Shown one piece after another: positions 53,990 to 64,000 of a stretch of DNA of 64,000 bases. Position 1 is the first letter of the stretch, and every line of letters starts with the position of its first letter. The notes below the pieces were generated by a model. The model did not search any database, was not told the origin of the DNA, and worked only from the letters and a program-made list of their open reading frames with translations. A program made the translations under genes and the position numbers. The DNA comes from Chrysoporthe austroafricana (taxonomy: Eukaryota > Ascomycota > Sordariomycetes > Diaporthales > Cryphonectriaceae): positions 4,471,583 through 4,535,582 of the forward strand of contig JYIP02000002.1 in NCBI GenBank assembly GCA_001051155.2, given 5' to 3'.

Positions 53990-56117
53990 GTACATCTGGC
54001 ATTTTTCGAACTCTCCTTTCCGTTTCTTAGCGTATATGCTTGCTATTAGCTTATTTCTATTCAATGTGGCAAACTGGACGACAGAGATGGCCATCCAGGT
54101 TATTTTTCCATTTCTTTTGGGTATTTTAGTGTATCTCGGTCTTTTCATTCGTGGCGGATGGCACCTGAGAGCCCCGAATATTGTTATTATTCACGCAGCG
54201 GGTTTCGTCTGCCTGTTAATTTTTTTTGTTTTTGTAGCATGCGATCAGAAGCAATAACGCGAAGTCTGTTTGATACCGCTACAGTATCTGCTGCATACCT
54301 TACGGGTTTGTTTGGAAGCATAACTATCTATAGACTTTTTCTGCATCCTTTACGGTCATTTCCCGGACCTCGACTTGCGGCTCTTTCAGAGCTGTGGCAT
54401 GTGTGGAAATGTCGTGACTCCCGGGGTCACCATGTCTTGGAAAATTGGCATCGCCAGTATGGAACGATCGTCAGAACAGGTGAGTAAAAAAAGAAAAAAA
54501 AAAGAGTGATTAATGCACAGGTAGATATTGACATTTGCGAAAGGCCAAATGAGCTTATGCTCTTTGACCCTGCGGCTTTCGAGTTAATGGACGGCCCAGG
54601 AACGAAGAACACCAGGTCCGATTGGCACGACCTGCTCGTACCCAGAATATCGTCAATTTTCACGAGGGACACAGGTATCCATAAAGGAAGACGAAAGCTC
54701 TGGGACCAAATTATGTCCGCCTCTTGTCAGTATATATGCAATGCATATCTTGAATACTTTTTGCTGTATTTGATTTAGCTAATAAATTTACGCTATATAG
54801 CCGTAGCGCAGTAGTATGAGGTTATCCAGGACAAAGTGCGAGCACTTGCGAGAGTTATCAGCAAATACGAGTTACAGCCACTACTTATGAACGAACTTAT
54901 CTATTCGTTTGCTTTTGATAATATGGGTCAGTTTGGATTTGGGCTCGATTTCGGTATGATGAAGACAGGCAAGCCTGTGAATAGCTACCTATGGATGCGG
55001 TCTGCTCTGGGACTGCTCGGCCCTTTTATTCCAGCAATTTGGATCGCAAGACTCGGATTTGCTTTTATACTCTAGCTTTGGAAAGTTGGTGACTGGTTCA
55101 AGATGCTGAGCTTCTCTAATACTTGCATGGAAACATATATGAAGGCGAGTGGTAAATATTTTAAGTACAGCTCTAACGCAGCGCATTCTGTCTAACAATA
55201 TTATAGCCAAGTACTGAGCATCGTCCAGTGTGTATTGCTTCTGCTTTTGTCGAGGACTTATCGAAAAAGCGAAAGAGGGAAAACTCGTGAGCTTATTCTC
55301 AGCGGCGATAGTGTAAATTTGCTTGTGGCCGCAAGGTCAGCTGAGAACTTCCAGATATGACCAAGCTTGACCGATAGCTAATATCCTACAGTGATAGCAC
55401 AGCGCCTAGCATTATCTTCCTCTTATATTTTCTGGCTCGATATCCATAACATGCGATCAGAATCCAAGAGGAACTTGAGACCATTGATATAGAGAATGTC
55501 AGAGCTGTATCTGCACTGCCGCATCTCAATGGTTGTGTTAATGAGGCGCTGCGATTGCTCCCCGCTATCCTGACTGCTATATCTAGAAACTTCCCAGCTG
55601 AAGGTATCATGTTCGGTGACACATACATACCAGGAGGAACGAAAATCTGCGCACCGCGCTACTCCATTGGTCGTTGTAAGACGCAACTCCCCGTGAATCC
55701 AAGGTTTATCTCGCGGAGTGTTGGAGAACGAATTGACCGAGTCCCAGTGGAGAGTGCGTTTGAAAACCCTCATGACTTCATACCACAGAGATGGTACAGC
55801 AAGCCAGAGTTCTAGGTGCCTGTCTCAGTCGAGTTCTGTGCCCATGCCGAGTTATAACATGTTTCAGCACGATATATCGATATGCATCCGGGTGCGTTTT
55901 GTCCCTATGCAAGGAAAACAGTCGATCCAGATCCTCAAGGAAGACTTCGTGCCAGGCTTGGAATTTTGCGATCGTTGTGGCCTTAAATAAAATGAGCCAC
56001 GCCGAACGGCGTATCATCTTCACTTTTCTTCGGCGAAACCCCCACACCATGACGACCAATATCCTCGAGGAGCAGATCGGCTTGCGTCAGCTTGCCAGCG
56101 ATACCTTTGCTGCGTGA
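53990..56117 (+). pseudogene. Decayed cytochrome P450 gene
   Basis: Recognisable in pieces across all frames. N-terminal membrane region: LLGILVYLGLFIRGGWHLRA near 54110 and, after a frameshift near 54250, TGLFGSITIYRLFLHPLRSF and PGPRLAALSELWHVWK. Then NELMLFDPAAFELMDGPGTK and SSIFTRDTGIHKGRRKLWDQ (54550-54720), ISKYELQPLLMNELIYSFAF (54850-54990), an in-frame TAG near 55073, the I-helix-like SGDSVNLLVAA (about 55300-55330) out of frame, a TAA near 55448, and the ExxR helix NEALRLLPAILTAISRNFPA (55540-55600). The PERF-like HDFIPQRWYSKPEF is followed by a stop at about 55813. The Cys haem loop is not recognisable. At least five lesions; not functional. The family is the multi-span-leader fungal P450s. 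Confidence 0.85.
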
Positions 56118-57369
56118 TAGCACGAAGACTAGGCGGTCAGGCCGAGTGAGCCCTTGATTCTCTGCAGTGTGCGCCGGAAAACGTTGGCTCGCGCTTGGCT
56201 GGCAGTGTTGACTTGCCACCCCGGCCCTACTGGGTGATTGCATCGCTGCCATCATTGAAATTACAGCGGAAGGCCTAGGCTGCTAGGAATTCGAGGCTAG
56301 AGACTGATGCGAGATGCAGGTTGGATCAAACTCTGATTCGAGCTGGGAATCGGTCCGATTAAAGCAGCAAAGGCATCCGACCTACATAAATAAGGGGAAG
56401 CGGGCGTATTCTAGGCACCGGAAGCAGGTGGGGGGGGGGAGGTCTCTGTCGAGACGATGATAGCACTGAGTATCAGCAAGCCGTGAGAGCAGGTACGACA
56501 GGAACCGGTATGTCGGGCAGACGGACCAGCTCAGAATGTCGACTTCAAGCTCGCGGCCAATAGTAAACCAGCCAAAAGAGGCGAGAAGCATCCTAGACAG
56601 GGCAGGATTATGAAGAGGAGGGCAGCCACTATCCAGAATCTGGGCGCAAGTTCACGCCCTGCCTGAACATAGGCAGGCTATGCAGTTTGCTCAGCTGGCA
56701 AGATGTAACAGGTAGAGGTAAGGCACCCCTCTGACCCCCAGGAAGCCTTGTGAACAAAATGAGAAGCTCACTGGCAACCGAATAGCAGGAAATGTGAGAG
56801 AAGAGGCCGAGGAGAGATATGGATTGGCGCAGGTAGTAGACAAGGCAAGGGCGACACTACAGGGGCCCAGAGGTAGGCGAGGTACAAGATAATGGAGGAA
56901 CAGATGATAGGGAGACTGGCAAGGCCAGGTCTCAGAGCAAGCCCGGCTGTAATGTAAAAAATCAGACAGGGCAAGGTTTAGAGAATAAGAGAACGGACGA
57001 GGAAGACCCTATTTATGCTATTTTAGATACACCAGGAGTATGATTAAAACCTACCCAAAACGGCCGCTTTGATCCCTGCAGTTAAGACGGAATGATTACC
57101 ATTTTGATCCACTTTTATATCACTGCATTCCTGCTACAACAAAATGCGATGAGTACGCCGAAACAGGAAGCCTTAGCTAACAATTTCGGGAGACTGAGCG
57201 TTGTAATATTAGCACTCTAAAGCGAAAAGATAGGGAAGGCCGAGATACTTTGTGGTAAACCTTCCTGGAGTGTCATCTTTCACCACTCGATTGGTGGACT
57301 AGCAGTATCATTGCTGACAGTCTTATTCGAGCAGGAGCCTTTGGGGCGTGTCCCATAATACTTCCCAGA
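56118..57369. other. Intergenic, nothing recognised
   Basis: About 1.25 kb. Short open frames only. It could hold old mobile-element debris, but I see no terminal repeats or transposase motifs. Confidence 0.4.
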
Positions 57370-58083
57370 TATGTGATCGCCTAGCCCGGATAATAACAGT
57401 TTACGCTGATGCTTTCATGCTTCCGAGCCAGGATCGCCGTCAGCGCGTTGACGGGCGCCTTGATAAAGGAATAGGCGTTTGAGGCACCGTGAAAGCTTTG
57501 CTCCCCCAACGCCGCCTCGCCCTGGTCGTACGTCTCCAGAAAATATTGTGCTAATTATACCGTCGAAGTTTCGAAGTAATGATGCCGGATTTTAAAGACG
57601 TAGTTGAGCTCCCGAACACGAAACGAAGATTTTAGTGTTGGCCAAGGTGAACGCGCTCACGATCCGGCCACCCGCACCATGCTTGGGAGGAAAGCGACAC
57701 ACATCTCGTGCGTGCCCCTGTAGTTCGTCGCCACGATATCGGCGGTGGTATGGCGGGTCTCGAAGTCGGTATTTCCTTCATGAGGATATCCACTCTAGAC
57801 ATGGCCTGCTCGAGATAGACCTGGACGAAGTGATCTCGAGACTCGGGTGGTGCACCATGCTTAGCGTGTCCGCCATCAGGTTAAGGTTTACATCCTCCCT
57901 TAAACAGGCACAGAGATGCACAAGTGTGCTCGATCGAGCAAGGATCCTAGTTCGATCGAACCTCCGGCTCTAGATTCGCGTCGAGTCAGAAGGTGAGGCC
58001 GCGCACGATTCTAGTTGTGTGATGGCGGGGACTTGCGGGGACTTACGGAGCCCGAAACGATGACCACTTTGACTTCTGTCATT
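57370..58083 (-). pseudogene. Decayed short-chain dehydrogenase gene
   Basis: On the minus strand an ATG at 58083 starts MTEVKVVIVSGS before a GTAAGT, the usual first strand of an SDR. Downstream, pieces in different frames read VATNYRGTHEMCVAFLPSMV, GGRIVSAFTLAN and then, nearest 57400-57540, QYFLETYDQGEAALGEQSFH, SNAYSFIKAPVNALTAILAR and KHESISVNCYYPG followed by a TAG. The catalytic Tyr-x-x-x-Lys survives (YSFIK). Frameshifts and in-frame stops separate the pieces, so no full protein can be made. Most like carbonyl-reductase-type SDRs. Confidence 0.75.
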
Positions 58084-59000
58084 GTCCTTGCGATAATCTA
58101 ACTATCAAAATGAGCTCCCGAAAGGAAGCTGGGATAGAGGCAAATTACCTCCTATTAATATGCTGCGTCATAGATCTTAGACACGTTTAAGACCAGCCAC
58201 GAAGTAGAAGAAAAGTCGACAATCCAGTTAAGCTGCCAAATTTTCACTTATAAGCCATCGATGGATTATATGAGTACATACCTCTATTATGGGGGGAGGG
58301 GGGAGAGAAGAAGAGCATTCGGTGCCGAGGAACGAGCAGGCACCCATGATGAGACTATGCACGGCTGTTTCTGAATCATATTTGTGAAGCTGGGAAGTGT
58401 ATATCATCTTGTAATGATTGTGGAGTGAGGCTGTGTATATGGTAGGTACGGTCTCGTCGCAAATAGCTCTATAGCATGAGTTTCTTATCTATCACTTCCA
58501 TACTAGTGATATCATAATATTAGTTCCATTGAGGCGTCGGCATCCTCACCGCTGCCTGAAGAAATAGCGGTGTCCCCCTTCTCGGAGCCACATAAAAAAC
58601 AAATTTAGTAGCGCGAAGGTCAACCACGCAGCCGGACCGATCTTCTCAGTATCCGTTTGTCAGAGAACAGGCGTGAAGGGATGAATGGTCCAGGAGGTGA
58701 TATGAGAGGCTTTGAAAATCACCGTAGGGTCAGTGCTGGGTTGGGAATTCAAAGGATTCACTGCCCTGTCTCGTAAGCTCTTCGTGTGAATAGAACTTGG
58801 GCCTCAAATACGTCAATGTCGGAGCCGGCGCGCAAGTAAGCCGTGCAGGAGTGGCGCCTGGATGGGTCCGCACTAACTCAGATCTCAGTAAGCCTGTCCG
58901 TTGCTTATAGTCGTGCCTTCCAAGACTTAAACCATGCTTCTGCCGATGATTTGGCATGCTGATTCTCGTATGGAGGATATGCACTCGGCCACAACGTTCC
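58084..59000. other. Intergenic, A+T-rich
   Basis: About 900 bases, nothing recognised. It marks the change from the decayed stretch back to ordinary genes. Confidence 0.5.
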
Positions 59001-59831
59001 ATGGCAGCAGACACGTCTGAATTGGTTCTTCTCCCCCAGGACTCCGTGCCCGAAGATGGCCCCAAACACAAGCTCGACGAAAACAACCGCCTCGAAGTCT
59101 ACGGCATTGGACAGCACAGAGCCCTCCTCGTAGTCTCGAGACATGAAAAGGACACAATCATCAAACAGCCATGGCTCAGTGCCCAGGAGACCGACCTGGC
59201 CGGCAAGTTTCTCGAGGGTATCCGGACTCGCCATCAGACGCCTGACAAGCCGCTCTTGATCACTGTTGATGCCTCGCAAACGGCCCTGCTCAAGTGCCTA
59301 GAGGGCCACGCCATCGTCAGACAGATCATGAGGAAACCCATCCATCAAGATACGCCTCCGCCCGAGGGAGTGCGGCCCCGGGAGATGACGGGCTCAGAAG
59401 CGGCAGCCTTGTTAGATGAGGTCGAACACAACTACGCGGTGACGTTGATGGAGAACAGTACGGGCTCTACAGACTTGGAGAAGTGGAAGCTCGTATCGAA
59501 AGCGACGCTCGCGAGGGCAGTCCCGCGGCGGACAGAGACACCAGGACATTCGTTCCTCCTCATCGAGGACGACAGGGCAGAGAAGGCCGGTGTGCTGTGG
59601 GTGGGGCTGGACCAGGAGACCAAGGTGTCCTTCTGCTATAACATCGAGGTTGTGGCTGCCAAGCGGAGGCTGGGATATGGGACGAAGATATTAGCAGTGT
59701 GGGAGCGTTACGTTGCCGAGCGGGGTGCTACGCTGCTATCGCTGAATGTCTGGGGCAAGAATGTCGGTGCACAGAAGTTCTATATCAAGGCTGGATTCGT
59801 CGTCGAGAGCACGACATTCCGGCTTGAGTAG
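59001..59831 (+). CDS. GNAT-family N-acetyltransferase
   Basis: Single exon, 276 residues from ATG 59001 (TTCCATGGCA); an in-frame ATG at 58956 would add 15 residues. The C-terminal half holds the acetyl-CoA-binding fold: HSFLLIEDDRAEKAGVLWVG, CYNIEVVAAKRRLGYGTKIL (motif A, R/Q-x-x-G-x-G/A as RRLGYG) and LLSLNVWGKNVGAQKFYIKA (motif B), ending GFVVESTTFRLE. The N-terminal half is divergent and may bind the substrate. Fungal proteins of this type have unknown targets. No introns. Confidence 0.87.
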   Translation: MAADTSELVLLPQDSVPEDGPKHKLDENNRLEVYGIGQHRALLVVSRHEKDTIIKQPWLSAQETDLAGKFLEGIRTRHQTPDKPLLITVDASQTALLKCLEGHAIVRQIMRKPIHQDTPPPEGVRPREMTGSEAAALLDEVEHNYAVTLMENSTGSTDLEKWKLVSKATLARAVPRRTETPGHSFLLIEDDRAEKAGVLWVGLDQETKVSFCYNIEVVAAKRRLGYGTKILAVWERYVAERGATLLSLNVWGKNVGAQKFYIKAGFVVESTTFRLE

Positions 59832-60417
59832 TAGCCTCTTTGCTAGAAGATTCTCTCTTGTCCATATCGAGGGGGTGCAGAGCGCGAGAAGCTGGTATCT
59901 GTCTGTATGTGCCGGATGTTAAAGTTTGTGGTGAGATTGGTCATGCACCTTGAAGATATATATACCGCTATCATACCTCTCCGGCCCTCAAGCTCTGCTC
60001 CTAGATGATCTGCAGTCTTGTGGTCCCTTCGACACAAAGGGCCGGAATATGCAGCAACCATAGTCCTCAACGCTGTATCAACCAGGCCCGGCTCGAAATT
60101 CTCTCACATGCGTGATAAGTTAACCTCCGTATAATAGCCTCTGGCTTTCAGAGATGGTTTGCCTGAGCGGTGGCCCGGCTGCTCACCGGTTGCAGGCCGT
60201 GACCTCGATACTGTTGCCTTCGAATAGCTCCTAGGTGCTGATTGATGCAATGCAACCCCTTCATGGCTGGATCTCCTGCTATGTCTCGTTCCGGAACGTG
60301 ACTCTCGAGACTGTCCTCGTCTCTTAGGCTAGTGTGGTCACACGGTAACGACACCTCAGAGGAGACCACAGTGTATGCGTCTCGTTAGAGTCGGGTGTAG
60401 AGCTCCGTAGCTTGAGG
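59832..60417. other. Intergenic between convergent genes
   Basis: 586 bases; 3' regions of the acetyltransferase and the small conserved gene. No gene seen. Confidence 0.5.
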
Positions 60418-60795
60418 CTATGACTTGCTGCCGCCAGTGTTGCCCTCGTCGTCCGTCCTCTTAAAGCCCAGGAGCTCGCCGACCTTCCCGCCGGGCCTCG
60501 GCACGGGGCACTCGCGCTTGCCCCTCCTCCCTTCCTGGTCCGCCAAGTCGCCCTGGGCTAGGCTGTCGAATTGTACTATCCCGTCCCTGATCGTGGGCTC
60601 CTGTGTCTGCACCTTCCGCCTCCTCCGCCTCCTGCCGTTCGCATCTTCTATTATGTCCCCATCGGCGTAAGCGATCCTCGGCGCGGGGCAAGGAAGGACG
60701 TGAGGGAGGGCCACCACGAAGAAGCTCGCGAACATCGTGGTGGCGAAGAGGGAGGAGGTCATCCGCGACCTGGGGTGCAGATGTGGTGGCGGCAT
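60418..60795 (-). CDS. Small conserved fungal protein with N-terminal membrane segment
   Basis: Single exon, 125 residues. A short leader is followed by a hydrophobic segment (MTSSLFATTMFASFFVVALPHVLPCPAPR, here split as SLFATTMFASFFVVALP and HVLPCPAPR), then YADGDIIEDANGRRRRRRK. The C-terminal half carries RECPVPRPGGKVGELLGFK. I recognise this HVLPCPAPR ... RECPVPxPGG.xGELLGF pattern as conserved in filamentous ascomycetes without assigned function. It may be a mitochondrial inner-membrane or intermembrane-space protein with a single span; that is inference. A second Met at residue 12 could be the real start. It diverges from PPG1. Confidence 0.75.
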   Translation of the reverse strand: MPPPHLHPRSRMTSSLFATTMFASFFVVALPHVLPCPAPRIAYADGDIIEDANGRRRRRRKVQTQEPTIRDGIVQFDSLAQGDLADQEGRRGKRECPVPRPGGKVGELLGFKRTDDEGNTGGSKS

Positions 60796-61376
60796 TTGAA
60801 TCTGTTAAGCTCACAGGAGAGCAAGCTAAAGCTCCCTCCGCTGCATGCCGAGTATCAATTGTAGCGTTGGTGAGTGCGAGTCGACGTGAGTGAGGTAAGG
60901 CGAGTTGACAAGGTGACAGAATATACGGCGCCGAAAAATCGCGAGACCTGGAAGCCAAGCTCTAAATAGGTGCAGGCTGATTGGACAATGCTGTGGTGTG
61001 GGGCTCCAGGTGCGTGAACTGGGGTTACAGCGCACTTGGCGCCTGCGCCTGCGCCTAAAAGGCTCCAAGAGAAGTTTTATGGGGTCTAGTGGGGCACTGG
61101 GGCAAGAGGCGCACTGCACGAGCCGCGTCGCATGGCGGATCTTTCTGTCCTTGACCTGCGTCTTGACATTTAAGTAGACCCCCACCGCCGCAGGGTTGTC
61201 GACGACATCACAACCCCCCATCCCCACCAGGTAATTTCTTAGGGCCTGGGTGCGATACGATAAGATAAGATACGATCCAATACGTGATGAGGTAACCTGG
61301 TCGACCAGAGATAGTCGCAGAGCCTTTCCCTGAGGCTGCTGAGGCTGCGAATGCGCGCAGCCTCGAGACTGCCAAG
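60796..61376. promoter_or_regulatory. Divergent promoter region of the small conserved gene and PPG1
   Basis: 581 bases between divergent starts. No gene of its own. Confidence 0.45.
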
Positions 61377-62843
61377 ATGAGCGATCTCGACAAGTGAGCG
61401 CATCCCCAGGTGGCGATCGTGCCTATCTATCATCGACTGCGTGCTGATCAGGCGTGCCATAGAGCCATCGCACAGCTGCGAGCATGTCGTCCCATACCGG
61501 AAGCGCAGGTCCGCGAGATCTGCCACAAGGCAAGAGAGCTGTTGATAGAAGAGGGCAATGTCGTCACAGTCTGCGCGCCCGTAACAGTATGTGAACGAGG
61601 CCTGAAGTGCTGAAGATACGGAAGTGCTGATGCTGGAATAGATATGCGGTGACATTCATGGTCAGTTCCATGATCTGATGGAGCTCTTCCGAGTTGGTGG
61701 CGACGTCCCAGATACCAATTATCTGTTCATGGGTACGAGATCGCCTGGCCTTGTGTTTGGTCTGGAACTACGGGCTGATCTTGCTTGCGTGCAGGTGACT
61801 TTGTCGACCGAGGCTTCTACTCTCTCGAATCCTTCCTCCTCCTCCTCTGCCTCAAGGTCCGCTATCCCGACCGCATGACCCTTATCAGAGGCAACCACGA
61901 ATCCCGCCAGATCACAACCGTATACGGCTTCTACGATGAGTGCCTGAGGAAGTACGGTAGCGCAAATGTATGGAGGTACTGTTGCGACGTGTTCGACTAC
62001 CTTGCCCTGGGCGCCATCGTCCTGGGCGCATCCAACATTCTATACCCCACCAACGAAACCTCCTCCGCCCAGGAGTATCTGGAACAGAATACCGAGATCG
62101 AAGTCCGTAACGCAGACGAACAGGTGATCAGCCGCTTCCCGCGCCGGACGGTGGAGGTCGAAGAGCCCGCGAAGAGCCCCAACGGCACGGCAGCACCAGC
62201 AGCCGGTGGCGGCGAGAAGACCGGGCCACCAGGGTCCGGCGCGTCAGGCTCGAGCGGCGGCTCGGTGGGCAACCCGGCAGGCGCGGTGCTGTGCGTCCAC
62301 GGCGGTCTCTCACCCCTGATCGACTCGGTGGACAAGATTCGCCTGCTCGACCGCAAGCAGGAGGTCCCTCATGAAGGCGCCATGTGCGACCTGCTGTGGT
62401 CTGACCCCGACGATATCGACGGCTGGGGTCTGTCGCCGCGGGGAGCGGGTTTCCTCTTTGGGGCTGACATCGTCAGATCCTTCAACCACAAGAACAATCT
62501 GTCGCTGATTGCGCGGGCACATCAGCTTGTCATGGAGGGGTTCAAGGAGATGTTCGACACCAGCATCGTCACGGTCTGGTCGGCGCCGAACTATTGTTAT
62601 CGCTGCGGCAACGTCGCTGCGATATTGGAGCTGTCCGAGGATGAGTCCGGGCTAGGCGTCTTCTCCCGAAGTAATGGCGATGTGAACCGGAGTGCTGGCG
62701 GCGCATCTGCCAGAAATGTCCTGATGGAGAATGAGATTCCGCCGAATGTTGGACCGGCCAGGCGTTACAGAGTGTTTCAGGCGGCACCACAAGATTCAAG
62801 GGGGATGCCAGCTAAGAAACCTGTTGCTGACTACTTCTTGTAG
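61377..62843 (+). CDS. ppg1: PP2A-like serine/threonine phosphatase Ppg1
   Basis: Exons 61377-61393, 61463-61586, 61642-61732, 61795-62843 total 1281 bases and encode 426 residues; all junctions GT-AG and in phase. The first exon encodes MSDLDK. Metal-site motifs are complete: GDIHGQ (residue 50), GDFVDRG (78), RGNHESRQ (109), VHGGLSP (245), ARAHQ and [11 protein letters not shown]. The C-terminus is DYFL, as in PP2A, PP4 and Ppg1, where the Leu is methylated. An insertion of about 80 residues, Gly/Ser-rich at its end, lies between LALGAIVLG and AVLCVHGG. In yeast Ppg1 works with the Far/STRIPAK complex; in filamentous fungi it affects growth and hyphal fusion. Confidence 0.93.
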
Positions 62844-63445
62844 CTGAGATCATGTGCACTAGAGCTGGGCGCATACATGATATCTCTTCTGGCTAGGTAG
62901 GATCACATCGGACGTGTGTGGGAAGTGTGGTCATTCCAGGCAGATGACCAATACATACCGACGTCCGTCGTCGCGCCTCTGGCGCTCCTTTTGGTCTCAT
63001 GAGGTTGCCCAGTCCCTATTTGCCAACCCCGCCGCCGCTCAGCAGGACTTCTTATACCGTCTCTCTGATGTATACTTAGAGCTTTGATCGAGCGATAGAT
63101 TGTCTATCGTGGGAAAACTTATACCTGTTCCGACACAATCTGCAAAACTATCTACTCATAGTCTTTCAACAAAATGCTATGGATTCACAGATGTCCTCCT
63201 GCAACTCATACAATGAGTCATCCGGAAGTCTCTCTTTAACCCCCCAAATATAATTTTCATTGATCTTTTCCCTCTTAGATTCTCATCTACTAATGGTTTG
63301 ATCGGATTGCTTACCGAAATCAGATTCAGGCGCTGGTTGGGCTGGGCTGGTTGCTATGACCTGCTTTTGTTATTCCGGAGCCTGTGTTTGTTCATGGACC
63401 TATTCGTACTCGAGGTCTTCTTCCTCCGCTTCCTAGGCTGGCTCT
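62844..63445. other. Intergenic between convergent genes
   Basis: About 600 bases; no gene seen. Confidence 0.5.
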
Positions 63446-64000
63446 TTACGACCCTGCGGCTGACAGGTCTTTATACTTCTTGTATGCCTCTAATTTCTCT
63501 CTCCACTGTGCGACCTTGGTAGCCAGTCCATTCCCAGGCATGACATAGATCATATCCGCCACCCCCGACGCCGGCGGGACATGCAAATCGATCTGCCTCC
63601 TCGCCCATTTCATGTAGTATCGAAAGTTGTACCGCCTCACATTTTTCCCGAGACTCTGTGTGTCTACGTCGAGCGCCGTCAGATCATCAGCCAGGCGCCG
63701 CCACTCTTCAACTGTCGTAGGCTCGTCCTCCCGCGTAAGGCTCCACGTCACTGGAGCGAGACATTGCTCGGACTCTTGCATGGTCACGCCCCTGAGACCG
63801 GAGTAGTGAGCGCTAATCCAGTCATCCGCGGAGACGTTATCGTTATATATCCACAACACCTTGTGGACGTCCCGGTCGAAGTTCTGGACAGGAATCTGTG
63901 CGTGAAAGAGCTCGTCATCGTTTCTGTAGGCCACACCGACGCAGGCCGGGACGTTCCATCGTGCGAGCCAGGCCACCCCTACGCTGATGGTTTGGTCTAG
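63446..64000 (-). CDS. C-terminal part of an unrecognised protein (cut by window edge)
   Basis: The minus-strand frame is open from the window edge (LDQTISVGVAWLARWNVPAC) to a TAA at 63446-63448, 184 residues, so the 5' end lies beyond base 64000. The sequence is of globular type, rich in Trp, Tyr and Asp (VHKVLWIYNDNVSADDWISA, VRRYNFRYYMKWARRQIDLH, ADMIYVMPGNGLATKVAQWR) and ends in a charged helix (KLEAYKKYKDLSAAGS). I do not recognise the family. Confidence 0.7.
   Translation of the reverse strand, partial: LDQTISVGVAWLARWNVPACVGVAYRNDDELFHAQIPVQNFDRDVHKVLWIYNDNVSADDWISAHYSGLRGVTMQESEQCLAPVTWSLTREDEPTTVEEWRRLADDLTALDVDTQSLGKNVRRYNFRYYMKWARRQIDLHVPPASGVADMIYVMPGNGLATKVAQWREKLEAYKKYKDLSAAGS

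Noticed and set aside
56382..56974. Minus-strand hydrophobic short frames as small membrane proteins
   Set aside because: Short, no conserved pattern, located in decayed A+T-rich DNA.

Overview
The window is nuclear DNA of a filamentous ascomycete, most likely a Sordariomycete. The genes carry short GT-AG introns with CTRAY branch points (for example TGCTAAC 10 bases before an acceptor), and many introns are 50-110 bases long. The gene set (Ppg1-type phosphatase with a fungal insertion, Env9-like SDR, Suv3, Slh1, Pdx3, a Pho85-type cyclin, an Hsp70 of the HSPA12 kind) is typical of that group. I derived exon structures by joining frames at splice sites. All functional calls rest on motif recognition, not on database searches.

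Layout, left half (1-24 kb, housekeeping). A partial gene end lies at 1-225. YKT6 (minus, nine exons) and the Ski2-like helicase SLH1/ASCC3 (plus) diverge from a shared 645-base promoter. They are followed by a CYP7/CYP8-like P450, a G-patch protein (minus), an Env9-like SDR (plus), a VAMP7/Nyv1-type R-SNARE (minus), the mitochondrial RNA helicase SUV3 (plus), a ubiquitin C-terminal hydrolase (plus) and pyridoxamine-phosphate oxidase PDX3 (minus).

Middle (24-42 kb, GC-rich, microsatellite-rich, long spacers). A Pho85-type cyclin (minus) has about 4.6 kb of gene-free upstream DNA. Then come an intron-containing tRNA-Glu(CTC) (minus), a large disordered protein (minus), a Ser/Thr-rich single-span membrane protein (minus) and a seven-exon Hsp70-like gene (plus). 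Two assembly gaps (single N) sit in homopolymer runs at 30440 and 34030.

Right half (42-58.7 kb, accessory). Two leucine-rich secreted proteins (both minus) may be paralogs. They are followed by a more A+T-rich stretch with an intact SDR, an intact alpha/beta hydrolase and three broken genes: a BBE-type FAD oxidoreductase remnant, a P450 pseudogene and an SDR pseudogene. This looks like the remains of a specialised-metabolism gene cluster.

Right end (59-64 kb). Ordinary genes return: a GNAT acetyltransferase, a small conserved fungal protein, the PPG1 phosphatase, and a gene of unknown function cut by the window edge.

Themes: two R-SNAREs of the vacuolar fusion pathway lie within 16 kb of each other, and three RNA-related factors (SLH1, G-patch protein, SUV3) sit among them. 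I see no rRNA, CRISPR array or intact transposon.
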